Positions 26,944 to 35,900 of a stretch of DNA of 42,237 nt are shown here, piece by piece. A program made the position numbers and the translations under genes. A model generated the notes under the pieces. That model did no database searches. It was not told where the DNA came from and was given only the letters and a program-made list of their open reading frames with translations. Position 1 is the first letter of the stretch, and every line of letters starts with the position of its first letter. The stretch comes from Candidatus Cloacimonadota bacterium (GTDB lineage: Bacteria > Cloacimonadota > Cloacimonadia > Cloacimonadales > JAFGVF01): assembly GCA_016838885.1 (NCBI GenBank), contig JAEKNW010000264.1, forward strand, positions 1 through 42,237, given 5' to 3'.

Positions 26944-27977
26944 TTCAAGATCTCCTCATTAATATATCGACATTCAAAGTTATATTCCAATTCTTCATCT
27001 GAAGTTACAATAATAGTGTTTTTACTCATCTCAATTTCCTCTTTTTTATAGTTAAACCAAAAGACTATTTTATCGATCATGTCTCTATTTGGATTACATA
27101 CTATCTTGGCTATAGTTTCTCTGTCTGGGTGTTTAGAACTTCCATAACCACCATTCGTGCTGACTATATAATTATTAGACTTAATAATTGATAAAAAGGC
27201 TTTAGATATGCTATATTTACTTCCATGATGCGATAATTTAACATAGTCAATTATAAGAGGATTTAATTCATTGTATCCTATTTTACGTAAATTTTGTTCA
27301 ATAATAGTTGGATTTGAGTCTGCTAGTAATAAAATAGAATTGTCGTTATCCTCTAATAATAGTACAATTGATGAATCATTTAAAATGTCATTATTTATAC
27401 TATCATTATAGGTTTCTAATGTCTTCAAATCTACAAGATCTTGACCGATATCAATAGACTTTTTAGTAGAATCATTTTGAACTGTTTCATATTTGTGAAA
27501 TTCTTCCTTCAACTTATCTAATTGAATTTTATTTGGAGATAATACTTTAATCTCTAATCCATCTTTTACAAGCGTCCTAAGAGCAGAATTATTTTCAAAG
27601 CTGAGTGAACTACACTTGTGAAATTGATTATTTTTTTTTAAAAATCCAATAAGGTTATTTGCTTGAGAAATACTTTTCTTTGTATTATTTTCTATTATGT
27701 TAATTAATTCAGGCGTATTGATAAAGTACTTCAAGATATTTGTAGGAATTGACTGTCCCATACTACATAACTTAAGAAAACCACCAATATGATCATCATC
27801 TATGTGTGTTAAGATAAAAGCTTCTAGTTGATGAATTGCTTCAAACTCTTTCTTTAATAAAAAGGATGTAGCATTAACTCCACTATCAATTAGTATGAAA
27901 CGTTCGTCTCCATCAGGTGTATGCCATTTAATAATTATACAATCACCGTGCTTAGCTTTTAATACTTTAATCTCCAT
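26940..27977 (-). CDS. Avs1a-like MBL-fold hydrolase (345 aa)
   Basis: This is a metallo-beta-lactamase-fold protein of the ComEC/competence-like subgroup. The metal motif is THIDDDHIGG (His58, Asp60, Asp62, His63). Further ligand motifs are LLLADSN (Asp) and KLSHHGSKYS (His). The start MEIKVLKAKHGDCI is typical of the family, so the ATG at 27977 is trusted. It overlaps a 28-aa ORF upstream (11 bp) and the protease/NACHT gene downstream (4 bp). In AVAST type 1 systems an MBL-fold protein accompanies the protease-STAND protein. Its substrate is not known: phosphodiester bonds or small nucleotides are possible. Confidence 0.82.
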   Translation of the reverse strand: MEIKVLKAKHGDCIIIKWHTPDGDERFILIDSGVNATSFLLKKEFEAIHQLEAFILTHIDDDHIGGFLKLCSMGQSIPTNILKYFINTPELINIIENNTKKSISQANNLIGFLKKNNQFHKCSSLSFENNSALRTLVKDGLEIKVLSPNKIQLDKLKEEFHKYETVQNDSTKKSIDIGQDLVDLKTLETYNDSINNDILNDSSIVLLLEDNDNSILLLADSNPTIIEQNLRKIGYNELNPLIIDYVKLSHHGSKYSISKAFLSIIKSNNYIVSTNGGYGSSKHPDRETIAKIVCNPNRDMIDKIVFWFNYKKEEIEMSKNTIIVTSDEELEYNFECRYINEEILK

Positions 27978-28053
27978 AAGTTCCTACTAACCAAAATTTA
28001 TATATTGCATCAGTCTTGTCACTAAAGCTTGAAACTATTTGTTCTTTATTCAT
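27967..28053 (-). CDS. mini-ORF (28 aa) leading the Avs1-like operon
   Basis: This ORF is too short for the track. It starts at an ATG preceded by TAGGAGGAAT, the strongest ribosome site in the operon, and reads MNKEQIVSSFSDKTDAIYKF... to a TAA that overlaps the MBL start by 11 bp. The MBL gene's own ribosome site (TAGGAACT) is weaker, so this ORF probably drives its translation by coupling. I do not recognise the peptide. It might be a leader, a small regulatory subunit, or what remains of a third Avs1 component. Confidence 0.55.
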   Translation of the reverse strand: MNKEQIVSSFSDKTDAIYKFWLVGTYGD

Positions 28054-28077
28054 TATTCCTCCTAAATGACTATACCT

Positions 28078-28106
28078 AATATACATTCCCCGCCAAATCC
28101 TGTCAA
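28078..28106 (-). promoter_or_regulatory. strong promoter of the Avs1-like operon
   Basis: On the - strand, TTGACA (28106-28101) and TATATT (28083-28078) are separated by exactly 17 bases. The predicted start lies about 18 bases upstream of the 28-aa ORF's ATG. Confidence 0.75.
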
Positions 28107-28165
28107 ACAAAATCATAACTAAATAGCAAATAAAGGATTATTCTTCCAAATACCGCCACCTCTTC

Positions 28166-28185
28166 TGTCATGCAACCGTCATGCA
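28166..28185. repeat. GTCATGCA direct repeat, element 1 right end
   Basis: Two copies of GTCATGCA separated by acc. The same 20 bp occurs at 38879-38898. Both lie 60-85 bases to the left of an att copy, as expected of an arm-type recombinase or accessory-factor site at the right end of each element. Confidence 0.6.
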
Positions 28186-28199
28186 TACAAAACAAGATG

Positions 28200-28255
28200 A
28201 TGATAAATAACTATTTAACAATATGATAAATAACTATTTAACAATATGATAAATA
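28200..28255. repeat. 23-bp tandem repeat (2.4 copies)
   Basis: Two perfect 23-bp units and a 10-bp partial copy (atgataaataactattta...). Each unit contains a small dyad (TAAAT...ATTTA). It lies between the Avs1 promoter and att copy 2 and could bind a regulator or the recombination machinery. Confidence 0.7.
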
Positions 28256-28268
28256 GAGTTAGGTTTAA

Positions 28269-28315
28269 TCCTAAGGAAAAGGTCAGCCGTTCGAATCGGC
28301 TCGGGGGTGCCAATT
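28269..28315. repeat. att copy 2 (tRNA-Arg 3' half)
   Basis: Identical over 47 bp to 288-334, without the 5' half of the tRNA, so it is not a functional tRNA. It is the junction between element 1 and element 2. GTGAAAA-type heptamers follow at 28317-28344. Confidence 0.85.
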
Positions 28316-28479
28316 AAGCGAAAAGTGAAAAATGAAAAGTGAAATAAAGTAACACCATAATTGCTACAATTTCGACTGATTTTACATATAACTTACTAAT
28401 ATAGATTAAAAATAAAGTGTTTTCATAAGTGACAGCAAGGTTGCCACTTTGCAAAAGCTTTCCACAAAAAAAAGAATTG

Positions 28480-28857
28480 CCAGACATATTGCCTACTCCA
28501 AGCTTGTTGCTTACTAACAACCTTATTAGAGGCAGAGAGGAATAGATAATCCTCATATCTTTGTTGATTGCTAACCCACAATTCTAATATTACTTTCCGA
28601 ACAATATCAGATTAATGAAACTGTTTAGCCTTCCTAGTTTTCTTCTCCTTGATACTAATAATTTCTCGGAAGGCTGGATTATCTCCTGATTCACTGAAAA
28701 CAGAACTCCACTTCAGATTAAGAATATCAGATATCCTTAATCCTGTCTTAATCCCAATCTCAAAAAGTACTAACTCTTTTAGCTTCCCTTCTTTTCTCAT
28801 CAACTTCTTAATCCGATCAATTTTCCTAACATCTCTTATTGGTTGAACATAATTCAT
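28480..28857 (-). pseudogene. decayed copy of the tyrosine recombinase
   Basis: The first ~81 codons match the intact recombinase closely (MNYVQPIRDVRKIDRIKKLM...). The next codon is a TAA where the intact gene has a Leu codon (after KAKQFH). Beyond it the same frame still aligns for about 40 residues (VRKVILELW..., then QAWSRQYVWQF), after which the similarity ends near 28480. The catalytic HxxR, second His and Tyr are missing. It is therefore an in-frame nonsense mutation plus a 3' truncation. The track ORF at 28314-28556 is a shadow of this remnant. Confidence 0.85.
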
Positions 28858-28914
28858 ATATTATCCTTAAACATTACTTATTGAGCTACTATACTCGATT
28901 TGTTATATATAAAA

Positions 28915-28946
28915 ACCTGATGCGATTACTCTAATCGGCATCAGGT
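28915..28946 (-). terminator. hairpin with T-run, copy B
   Basis: The same stem as at 21851-21882 (ACCTGATGC/GCATCAGGT plus GATT/AATC), with loop actct in place of acttg and bulge G in place of A. The A-run on its left gives a T-run on the - strand. Confidence 0.65.
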
Positions 28947-29166
28947 GCTTCTAATCTATTATATAATATATGTTTATGAACTTTGATTTCACTTAACTTA
29001 ATCTAATTGTATTAAGTATAATTAGTTGAAAATTAAATTTGATCTATCTAAGAAAGTGCAAAAGTGAAGAAGTGAATTGATTTAAAAAATATTTTTATAT
29101 AATTTTTTATAATTTTTTTTATTTTTATCTTCACTTATTCACTTTAATCACTCTAAGAAATGTTGT

Positions 29167-29653
29167 TTATACTTGCTGGTGCAAATTGAAATATAAATTA
29201 TAACAATGAAGGTTAATTTGTTATTTAAATAGTCTTCATATCAGAATAAAAAAAACGAGAAGATTTTGCTTTATTAAAAAAATATTTTATAACTGTATGG
29301 TATTTTACAATCATATTGATTCACAAAACTTCTCTAATGATAACAAGCTCAATAAACGTTGTTATAAATGGTATTTTGCTATTATCAATTATAACATTAG
29401 ATTAGAAATATTTAACAAATGAAAATATTTCATATTATGAAGTAGTTATTTTTTTAAGAAATGCATAAAAAAAGCAAAAAAATATTTGACAAATTATTAT
29501 TCCAATGTTTTTTTTGATAAGACTAAACACATGAGAGTTTGAATGATATGAGTTAAAAAATCAATAAAGTGAAAAACTCACAATTGATTAATTTTATTCA
29601 TAAGAAAAAACTGTTTGCAAGAAATTTAGAAATTTTTATATCCTGGAGGAAAA
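29167..29653. other. non-coding region upstream of the secreted-protein operon
   Basis: I see no gene. A TTGACA lies at 29486-29491, but no -10 is found at normal spacing: the sequence 17 bases on is a T run, with GATAAG further away. It is probably the leader region of the operon. Confidence 0.45.
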
Positions 29654-32600
29654 ATGAAAAAAATCTTAGCTTTAGTTTTCTTTATATCTTTGAGTTACCA
29701 TTTATTCGGATTAGGAAATATTAACGGTAACGTCGATATTGTTGGACAAGAAGATAATTCTGGTGTTATTGTCCAACTTCTACAAACTGGCGATATAGCT
29801 ACAACTAATTCTACAGGGAGTTTCGAGTTTAACAATCTTTATTATGGAAATTATTCATTAATTATCCAAAAAAATGGGTGCTTAACCAAATTTGTAGATC
29901 AGATATTGGTAGATGATAACAATCAATTCATTGAAGAACAGCTATATCAAGGTGACTTGAACACCGACGGTATCATTGATATTCTTGATAGAGTCCTTGT
30001 ATCTCATTCACTTAATAGCAGTTTTGGAGAAGAAGGTTATATTGCAGAAAAAGACTTCAATCAAGATGGTGTGATTGATGATTTGGATGTACAATATCTA
30101 ATTACTTATTGGAATCAAAGAAGTAGTGAAACACTAAACATTATTGATCCAGAAGTTGGAGGATTTGTTGTTCAAGGTAACATCTCCATCAGTTTTCCAA
30201 GCGGCAGCTTTGAGGAAAGTACACAGATAGAAATAACTCAAAGTGAAGAAATCCCTTTTGAAGCAAGTGAATATAACATAACACCAGTCAGTGATTATTA
30301 TAGCTTTAATAATGAAGGAATTCAGCTAAATGAACATGCCATCGTTGCCCTAAAAGTTGATAGTAGTATTTTTTCAGAAGATGTGGAAATAGAATTTTAT
30401 AGAATGTATCATTATTATTACGATGAACGAAGAGAAGAATATACGGTTGATTACCTTCCATTTTGGATTGATGAAGATAGTGGATTAGTACTATCTGAAA
30501 TAGACCACTTTTCTGGAATATTCTTAGGAGTAGATGTAAATGCATTACCAACATATAATTTTACAATTCCTATACCTGTAAATCAAGTAATTACTTTTCA
30601 AGAACCCTATGCTTTGTACGAATTTCCAGAACTCTTGAATATTGATAGTTTTGAATTATCCCCCCAAGTTCCCGGTCCTCTTTTTAACACCTATGACCAT
30701 TCAAGCGGTTGGTTAAATCATAGTGATTATTGGGGATCGGTTCATTGTCCCCCAGAAATATCAGATAATAACTGGATAGTAGTCTATTGTAGTGTTTATG
30801 ATAATGGGGAATATAGAGTTCCAACAAATCCTGCTTTTTCTGATTTAATTTTTTCTGGAGATAGCGAAGATACTATGAAATCCTTTTTATCTTTTAATGT
30901 GGATTTATCTAACTTAACTAGTGCAGTTTTGGAATTTGATTTATTTGTACAGGCTTATGATGCAAAAGATTATTTTTCAGTTTATGTAGTACCATATTCG
31001 CTGTATCAAGGTAATGTCGCTTACGGGGCTGTAGCATTAACACCATCTTTTATGAGATTTCCATTGAGAGATGTTGATAATAATCCTTCTAGAACATTTA
31101 ATACAGGGGATGCTCATGTTAGCCCTGACGTTGATGACTGGGTACATAAAGGTTATAACTTGTTTTCTGGAATTGGTGTTGTTCCTGGTTCATCAAATCC
31201 CTTAGTTCAAGTATCTTTATGTTTTCAAGCAGACAACGACAATGACAGAATGGCAGGTGCTTTTATTGATAATCTAAAAATTGTAGCAACTAATGGTATA
31301 GATGTCAATATCACATGTTCAGATACTTCACCTCTAATTAATCAAAATATAACATTTAATGCAAATTATTCCGATCCAATAGGAGATCTTGCAGGATATA
31401 GATGGGATTTTGGTGATGGAAGCGTGGAAGAATTTGTTGCTAGTTCAGTATCTTCAATAACACACTCTTACTCATCTACTGGCTCTAAAAATGTTACTCT
31501 CACTGTCTGGGATGAGGGTGGTAATTTCAATTATACACATGATGACATAGAGTTTAAGATGAATCATGCAACTGCCAATGATAATATTACAATCAATGTA
31601 ACTCAATCCCAACCAAACCAAGCTCCAGATACATGGATAACTAACAATCCAGGATCCAGTATAAACACAAATAGTGCTAGTTTTAGTTGGAATGGTTCCG
31701 ATCCAGATGGATATGTGGTAGGTTATTACTATGAATTAGATGATTCAACCCCAGATAACTGGACAACTGGTAGAAATGTAACACTAAATAACATTTCTCC
31801 AGGAAGTCATACTTTCTTTGTCCGTGCCAAGGATGATGATGGCTTGGTAGATCCAACACCAGCATCTTATACTTTTACCTATACTCCTACACCATCCGTT
31901 CAAATAACATTTACAAATCCAAGTAATGGATCAAGTACCAGCACTCGGATTATATCAGTAGAAGGGTATCTGAATAATACCAGTATCACTAATATGAATC
32001 TTAATGTAAATGGTGCTAATTACTCTATTGCTGTAAATAATGGTAATTTTGTAAATGCTGTTTATATTAGGCAAGGGACAAATACAATCACTGCATCAGT
32101 TCCTGGATATACAGGGAGTGCTACCCTTACTGTAACTGGAAATATGCAACCTGTTGATATGACATCAATCCTTACATGGAATAGTGCTACTGATGTAGAT
32201 CTCTATGTAGAAGATCCTAATGGTGAAATATGTTATTATAACCATCAAAATACAGCAATAGGTGGGCATTTAGATAGAGATGATACAGATGGTTATGGAC
32301 CTGAAACTTTTACTCTTGAAGATGGAGAAGTCATTGATGGTCAGTATCATATCAGGGTAAATTATTATAGTGGGTCTAATCCAGTTAACTCATCTGTTTA
32401 TACGCTTTTAAATGAAGGGGCTCCTAATCAAGTGTCTTATTCTGATGGACCACATACATTGTCTGAGCCAAGTGGTGGAAGTTCAACACCTACTGGAGCA
32501 TGGTGGAATGTAAGAACAGTAACCTTCAACTTAAGAGCGCCAATACCACCTAATTTGAATTTAATAAAAGAGGAAAATAGGTTATTTTTAGAATGGGAGA

Positions 32601-32947
32601 GCTGTCTCGATGGAGATATATACAGCTATGAAGTTAAGTATTCAGATACTCCGAATGTAGCAATCAATTCATCTTTGTTAAAATCACTCAATGTAGATAA
32701 ACCAGATATCGAAGAAATATGGAATAGTCGAAAAGTCATTGCAAAAGAAGATGTGGTGAAAGAAATATCTGATAGTAAAGAAGTTGTTTCTAGAAAAATA
32801 AACAGAATTGAAATCCCTAAAGAAATGTATGAAGAAAATATTTCTTATGTAAAACTCTTTATTTATGAGGATTCAGGAGTATGGTCAGAATCAGAAGTGT
32901 TAGAAATTAACTATAATCACGCTCAAAATGGAGGTTATAATGAATAG
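29654..32947 (+). CDS. secreted protein with dockerin-like, PKD and DUF2135-like domains (1097 aa)
   Basis: An exported protein with a signal peptide (residues 1-19, MKKILALVFF...). A carboxypeptidase-regulatory-like beta-sandwich (~20-90) is followed by a dockerin-like module (~99-153) with two Ca-binding loops, DLNTDGIIDILD and DFNQDGVIDDLD, in the duplicated layout of type I dockerins. A long beta-rich region (~160-550) leads to a PKD domain (~555-640, YRWDFGDGS), an Fn3/Ig-like domain (~660-750), another beta-sandwich (~755-830) and a DUF2135-like domain (~835-965, SATDVDLYVEDPNGE). No sorting domain is present at the C-terminus. GGAGGAAAA precedes the ATG. It overlaps the next gene by 8 bp, whose product has a cohesin-like module. 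Binding between the two is a reasonable inference, not shown. Confidence 0.82.
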   Translation: MKKILALVFFISLSYHLFGLGNINGNVDIVGQEDNSGVIVQLLQTGDIATTNSTGSFEFNNLYYGNYSLIIQKNGCLTKFVDQILVDDNNQFIEEQLYQGDLNTDGIIDILDRVLVSHSLNSSFGEEGYIAEKDFNQDGVIDDLDVQYLITYWNQRSSETLNIIDPEVGGFVVQGNISISFPSGSFEESTQIEITQSEEIPFEASEYNITPVSDYYSFNNEGIQLNEHAIVALKVDSSIFSEDVEIEFYRMYHYYYDERREEYTVDYLPFWIDEDSGLVLSEIDHFSGIFLGVDVNALPTYNFTIPIPVNQVITFQEPYALYEFPELLNIDSFELSPQVPGPLFNTYDHSSGWLNHSDYWGSVHCPPEISDNNWIVVYCSVYDNGEYRVPTNPAFSDLIFSGDSEDTMKSFLSFNVDLSNLTSAVLEFDLFVQAYDAKDYFSVYVVPYSLYQGNVAYGAVALTPSFMRFPLRDVDNNPSRTFNTGDAHVSPDVDDWVHKGYNLFSGIGVVPGSSNPLVQVSLCFQADNDNDRMAGAFIDNLKIVATNGIDVNITCSDTSPLINQNITFNANYSDPIGDLAGYRWDFGDGSVEEFVASSVSSITHSYSSTGSKNVTLTVWDEGGNFNYTHDDIEFKMNHATANDNITINVTQSQPNQAPDTWITNNPGSSINTNSASFSWNGSDPDGYVVGYYYELDDSTPDNWTTGRNVTLNNISPGSHTFFVRAKDDDGLVDPTPASYTFTYTPTPSVQITFTNPSNGSSTSTRIISVEGYLNNTSITNMNLNVNGANYSIAVNNGNFVNAVYIRQGTNTITASVPGYTGSATLTVTGNMQPVDMTSILTWNSATDVDLYVEDPNGEICYYNHQNTAIGGHLDRDDTDGYGPETFTLEDGEVIDGQYHIRVNYYSGSNPVNSSVYTLLNEGAPNQVSYSDGPHTLSEPSGGSSTPTGAWWNVRTVTFNLRAPIPPNLNLIKEENRLFLEWESCLDGDIYSYEVKYSDTPNVAINSSLLKSLNVDKPDIEEIWNSRKVIAKEDVVKEISDSKEVVSRKINRIEIPKEMYEENISYVKLFIYEDSGVWSESEVLEINYNHAQNGGYNE

Positions 32948-35900
32948 ATTATTTTTAAGCTTAGTAATAATCGTTTTAGCTATTAATATATATGGTATAT
33001 CCTTTAATACAACAAATGAAGATTTTGCCCAATTTGATGAAATTGAAGTTTCAATACAATCAGATAGTCTGATATTAGACCTAAAAGCGTTTGATTTTCA
33101 AATTAATTATGATTCTAATATCTTACACTTTGATGGTTGGCAATTAAATGATATAATAAGTAATTTCACAATTGACAAAGCAGAAGCAGACAGCTTGAAT
33201 GGAACAATTCATATTATAGGATGTATTGATAATCAACCGAATGGGGTGCAAGTAGGAATTAACTCCTCATTTGTAAATTTTCATTTTACCGCTATAGAAG
33301 TTGGCGTATGTGAACTGAGTTGGCAAGAATATCCCAATATCTGTTGCGATTCAAATCTTGTATCTTATAGACTTGATACATTTTCTCATAGTTTGATAAT
33401 ACACCCTGATTTGAATGGTTCAGGATCTGAACAAGACCCTTTTCTTATTACAAACCTAGATGAGTTAAGATTTTTGAGTGAAAATCCTGGAGTAGTGACA
33501 GTAGGATATCACTTTCAGCTGTTGAATGATATTGATGCATCAGAAACTGAAAATTGGAATGCTGGATTTGGTTTATTGCCTATTGGGAATTTAACAGATA
33601 GATTTAGAGGTGGTTTTGATGGAAATGGTCATACAATATCAAATCTTTATATTAATAGACCTGAGCAGGATTATGTTGGTTTGTTTGGTTACATAGATGA
33701 ATCTATTATAAGTAATATAGGTTTAATTGATAGTGATATAACTGGAAAAATGTACGTAGGGAGCTTGGCTGGTTATAGTTCTTGCAGTACTATTGATAAC
33801 AGCTATGCAACTGGGAATGTTAGTAGTAATGGTTCAGTTTCCGGTGGTTTGATAGGTTCTCAAGCTTCAGGAACTGTCAACAACTGCTATGCATCCGGGA
33901 GTCTTTCGTGTGGTTGGCTTAGTTACGGTGGTTTGATAGGTTATCTAATTTCAGGAACTGTTAACAACTGCTATGCGACAGTCAGTGTTGATAGTTATGG
34001 AGGAGGCTTGGTTGGTTATAGTAATAGTGGAGCAACTATTAATAACAGTTTTTGGGATATTGAGACATCTGGTCTAACTACAAGTGCTGGAGGTATAGGT
34101 TTAACGACATATCAGATGAAAACACCCTCATATTTTGTTGATGCTGGGTGGAGTCTTATAGTTTATAATGCGTATGATGAAGCAGATTGGGGTTTTAGGC
34201 CTGACATTAATGAGTGTTATCCTGCTCTTATTTGGCAGATACCTGATGTTTTTGATGATGTTGATGAAGAAGCTCCTAGACAGCCATCAGACTTTAATTA
34301 TATGTATGGTGAAGTAGAAGTACCAGTAGATGGAACATTGAGTTGGACTTTTGGAGAAAACACAGAAACCTATGATGTTTATTTTGATACAGTTTACCCC
34401 CCTGAAAATATGGTAATTGATGAAGAGATAGCTGGAGAGAACGGTACTTACTCATTTGAGGATTTACTTTATGGTACGAGATATTACTGGAAAATCGTAA
34501 CAAAGAACTCATATTCAGAACACAATACAAATTGTATTGGGTGGTTCAATACTACCACAGGAGTTAACAACTATGTTCTAGAAGTTTCTCCTCCCAAAGA
34601 TCAACTACTAGACTACTTACCATCGGAGTTGCTTTTCATATTAAATGACAATATAGAGTATGTTGAGTTATGGTTTGGTGACATAGAATCACAGACAGAA
34701 GTTGTAATACCTTTAACTATTGCTTCTGATACATTGACTTATCAACTCCCAGATATAGACTACTTACATAACCAGTATTATTGGACTTTAGTTTATTTCG
34801 ATACTGAATTAATGGAACACAGTTTAAATGGATATTTTATCACACCTTTGAATAACTTGGGTGGTGATGGTTCAGAATCTAGTCCTATACAGATTTCCAC
34901 ATTAAACGAATTACAGATATTTAATAATCTTTACCCTTACCACAATAACAGTGATCCATATTTTGAACTTGCTAATGATATAGATGCTTCAGCGACTATT
35001 GATTGGAACGAAGGAGCAGGATTTGAACCCATTGGGTCAAATGATAACAGATTCACAGGTAACTTTAAAGGGAATGGTTTTATAATCTCAAATCTCTATA
35101 TAAACCGCCCCACCCAGGATTATGTTGGGCTTTTTGGATACACTGATAATTCAAATTTAGCGAGCGTGTATTTAGAAGATGTTGATATAAACGCAAATCA
35201 AAATGTTGGGGGGTTAAGTGGATGCAAACTCTGGGGTCAAGTCAATGACTGCTTTGTTACAGGAATCGTCAGTGGAACGTCAGAAGTAGGTGGACTGATT
35301 GGTAAATTTCATTATGGTCCTGCCACTAACTGCTATGCAAGTGTTAATGTGAGTGGGTCTGGGAATAATGTCGGTGGATTAATAGGAGATTGTTTGGTGG
35401 CACTCGACAGCTGCTATGCTACTGGAAATGTGAGTGGATCAGGGAATGCGACCGGCGGGTTGATTGGGTATCAGCGAGGGGGTGATTTAGAGGAAGAATT
35501 CACTAATTGTTATTCTACTGGAAATGTAAGTGGATCGTATCAAGTAGGTGGGTTGGTCGGGTTATCTTTTGGAATATACGGCAATTGTTATGCCACTGGG
35601 AATGTAAGCGGATCTTCTAGAGTTGGCGGTTTAATTGGAAACCAAGGGTCTCCAGGTTGGGGATATTCTGGAGTAAGAAATTGCTATGCAACTGGTAATG
35701 TGGATGGTGATGATAATGATGTTGGAGGGTTGATAGGGTTTCAATATACTGGTACAACCAGCAATAGCTATGCAACAGGTGATATTTCAGGCTCTTCTCT
35801 TGTCGGTGGTTTGGTAGGTATTCTAAGTTCAGGAACTGTCAATAATAGCTATGCAACTGGTAATGTGAATGGTGATTATGCTGGAGGGTTGATAGGGTAT

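Larger units (their letters stand above)
28480..29166. repeat. recombinase-linked duplicated block, copy B
   Basis: Homologous to 21411-22127. Besides the broken gene it keeps the hairpin and the ~110-bp stretch ending tcactctaagaaatgttgt. Confidence 0.8.

Noticed and set aside
28200-28255. CRISPR array
   Set aside because: The units are directly adjacent with no spacers. The GTGAAAA heptamers and GLUG-coding repeats also lack the repeat-spacer form. No cas gene is present.
28269-28313. Second and third tRNA-Arg genes
   Set aside because: Only the 3' half from the anticodon on is present at 28.27 and 38.96 kb. The acceptor and D arms are missing, so these are att fragments.
32928-32939. Earlier start of the 1916-aa surface protein
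   Set aside because: The ATG at 32940 has GGAGGT at proper spacing and begins a standard signal peptide. The earlier ATG overlaps that ribosome site.
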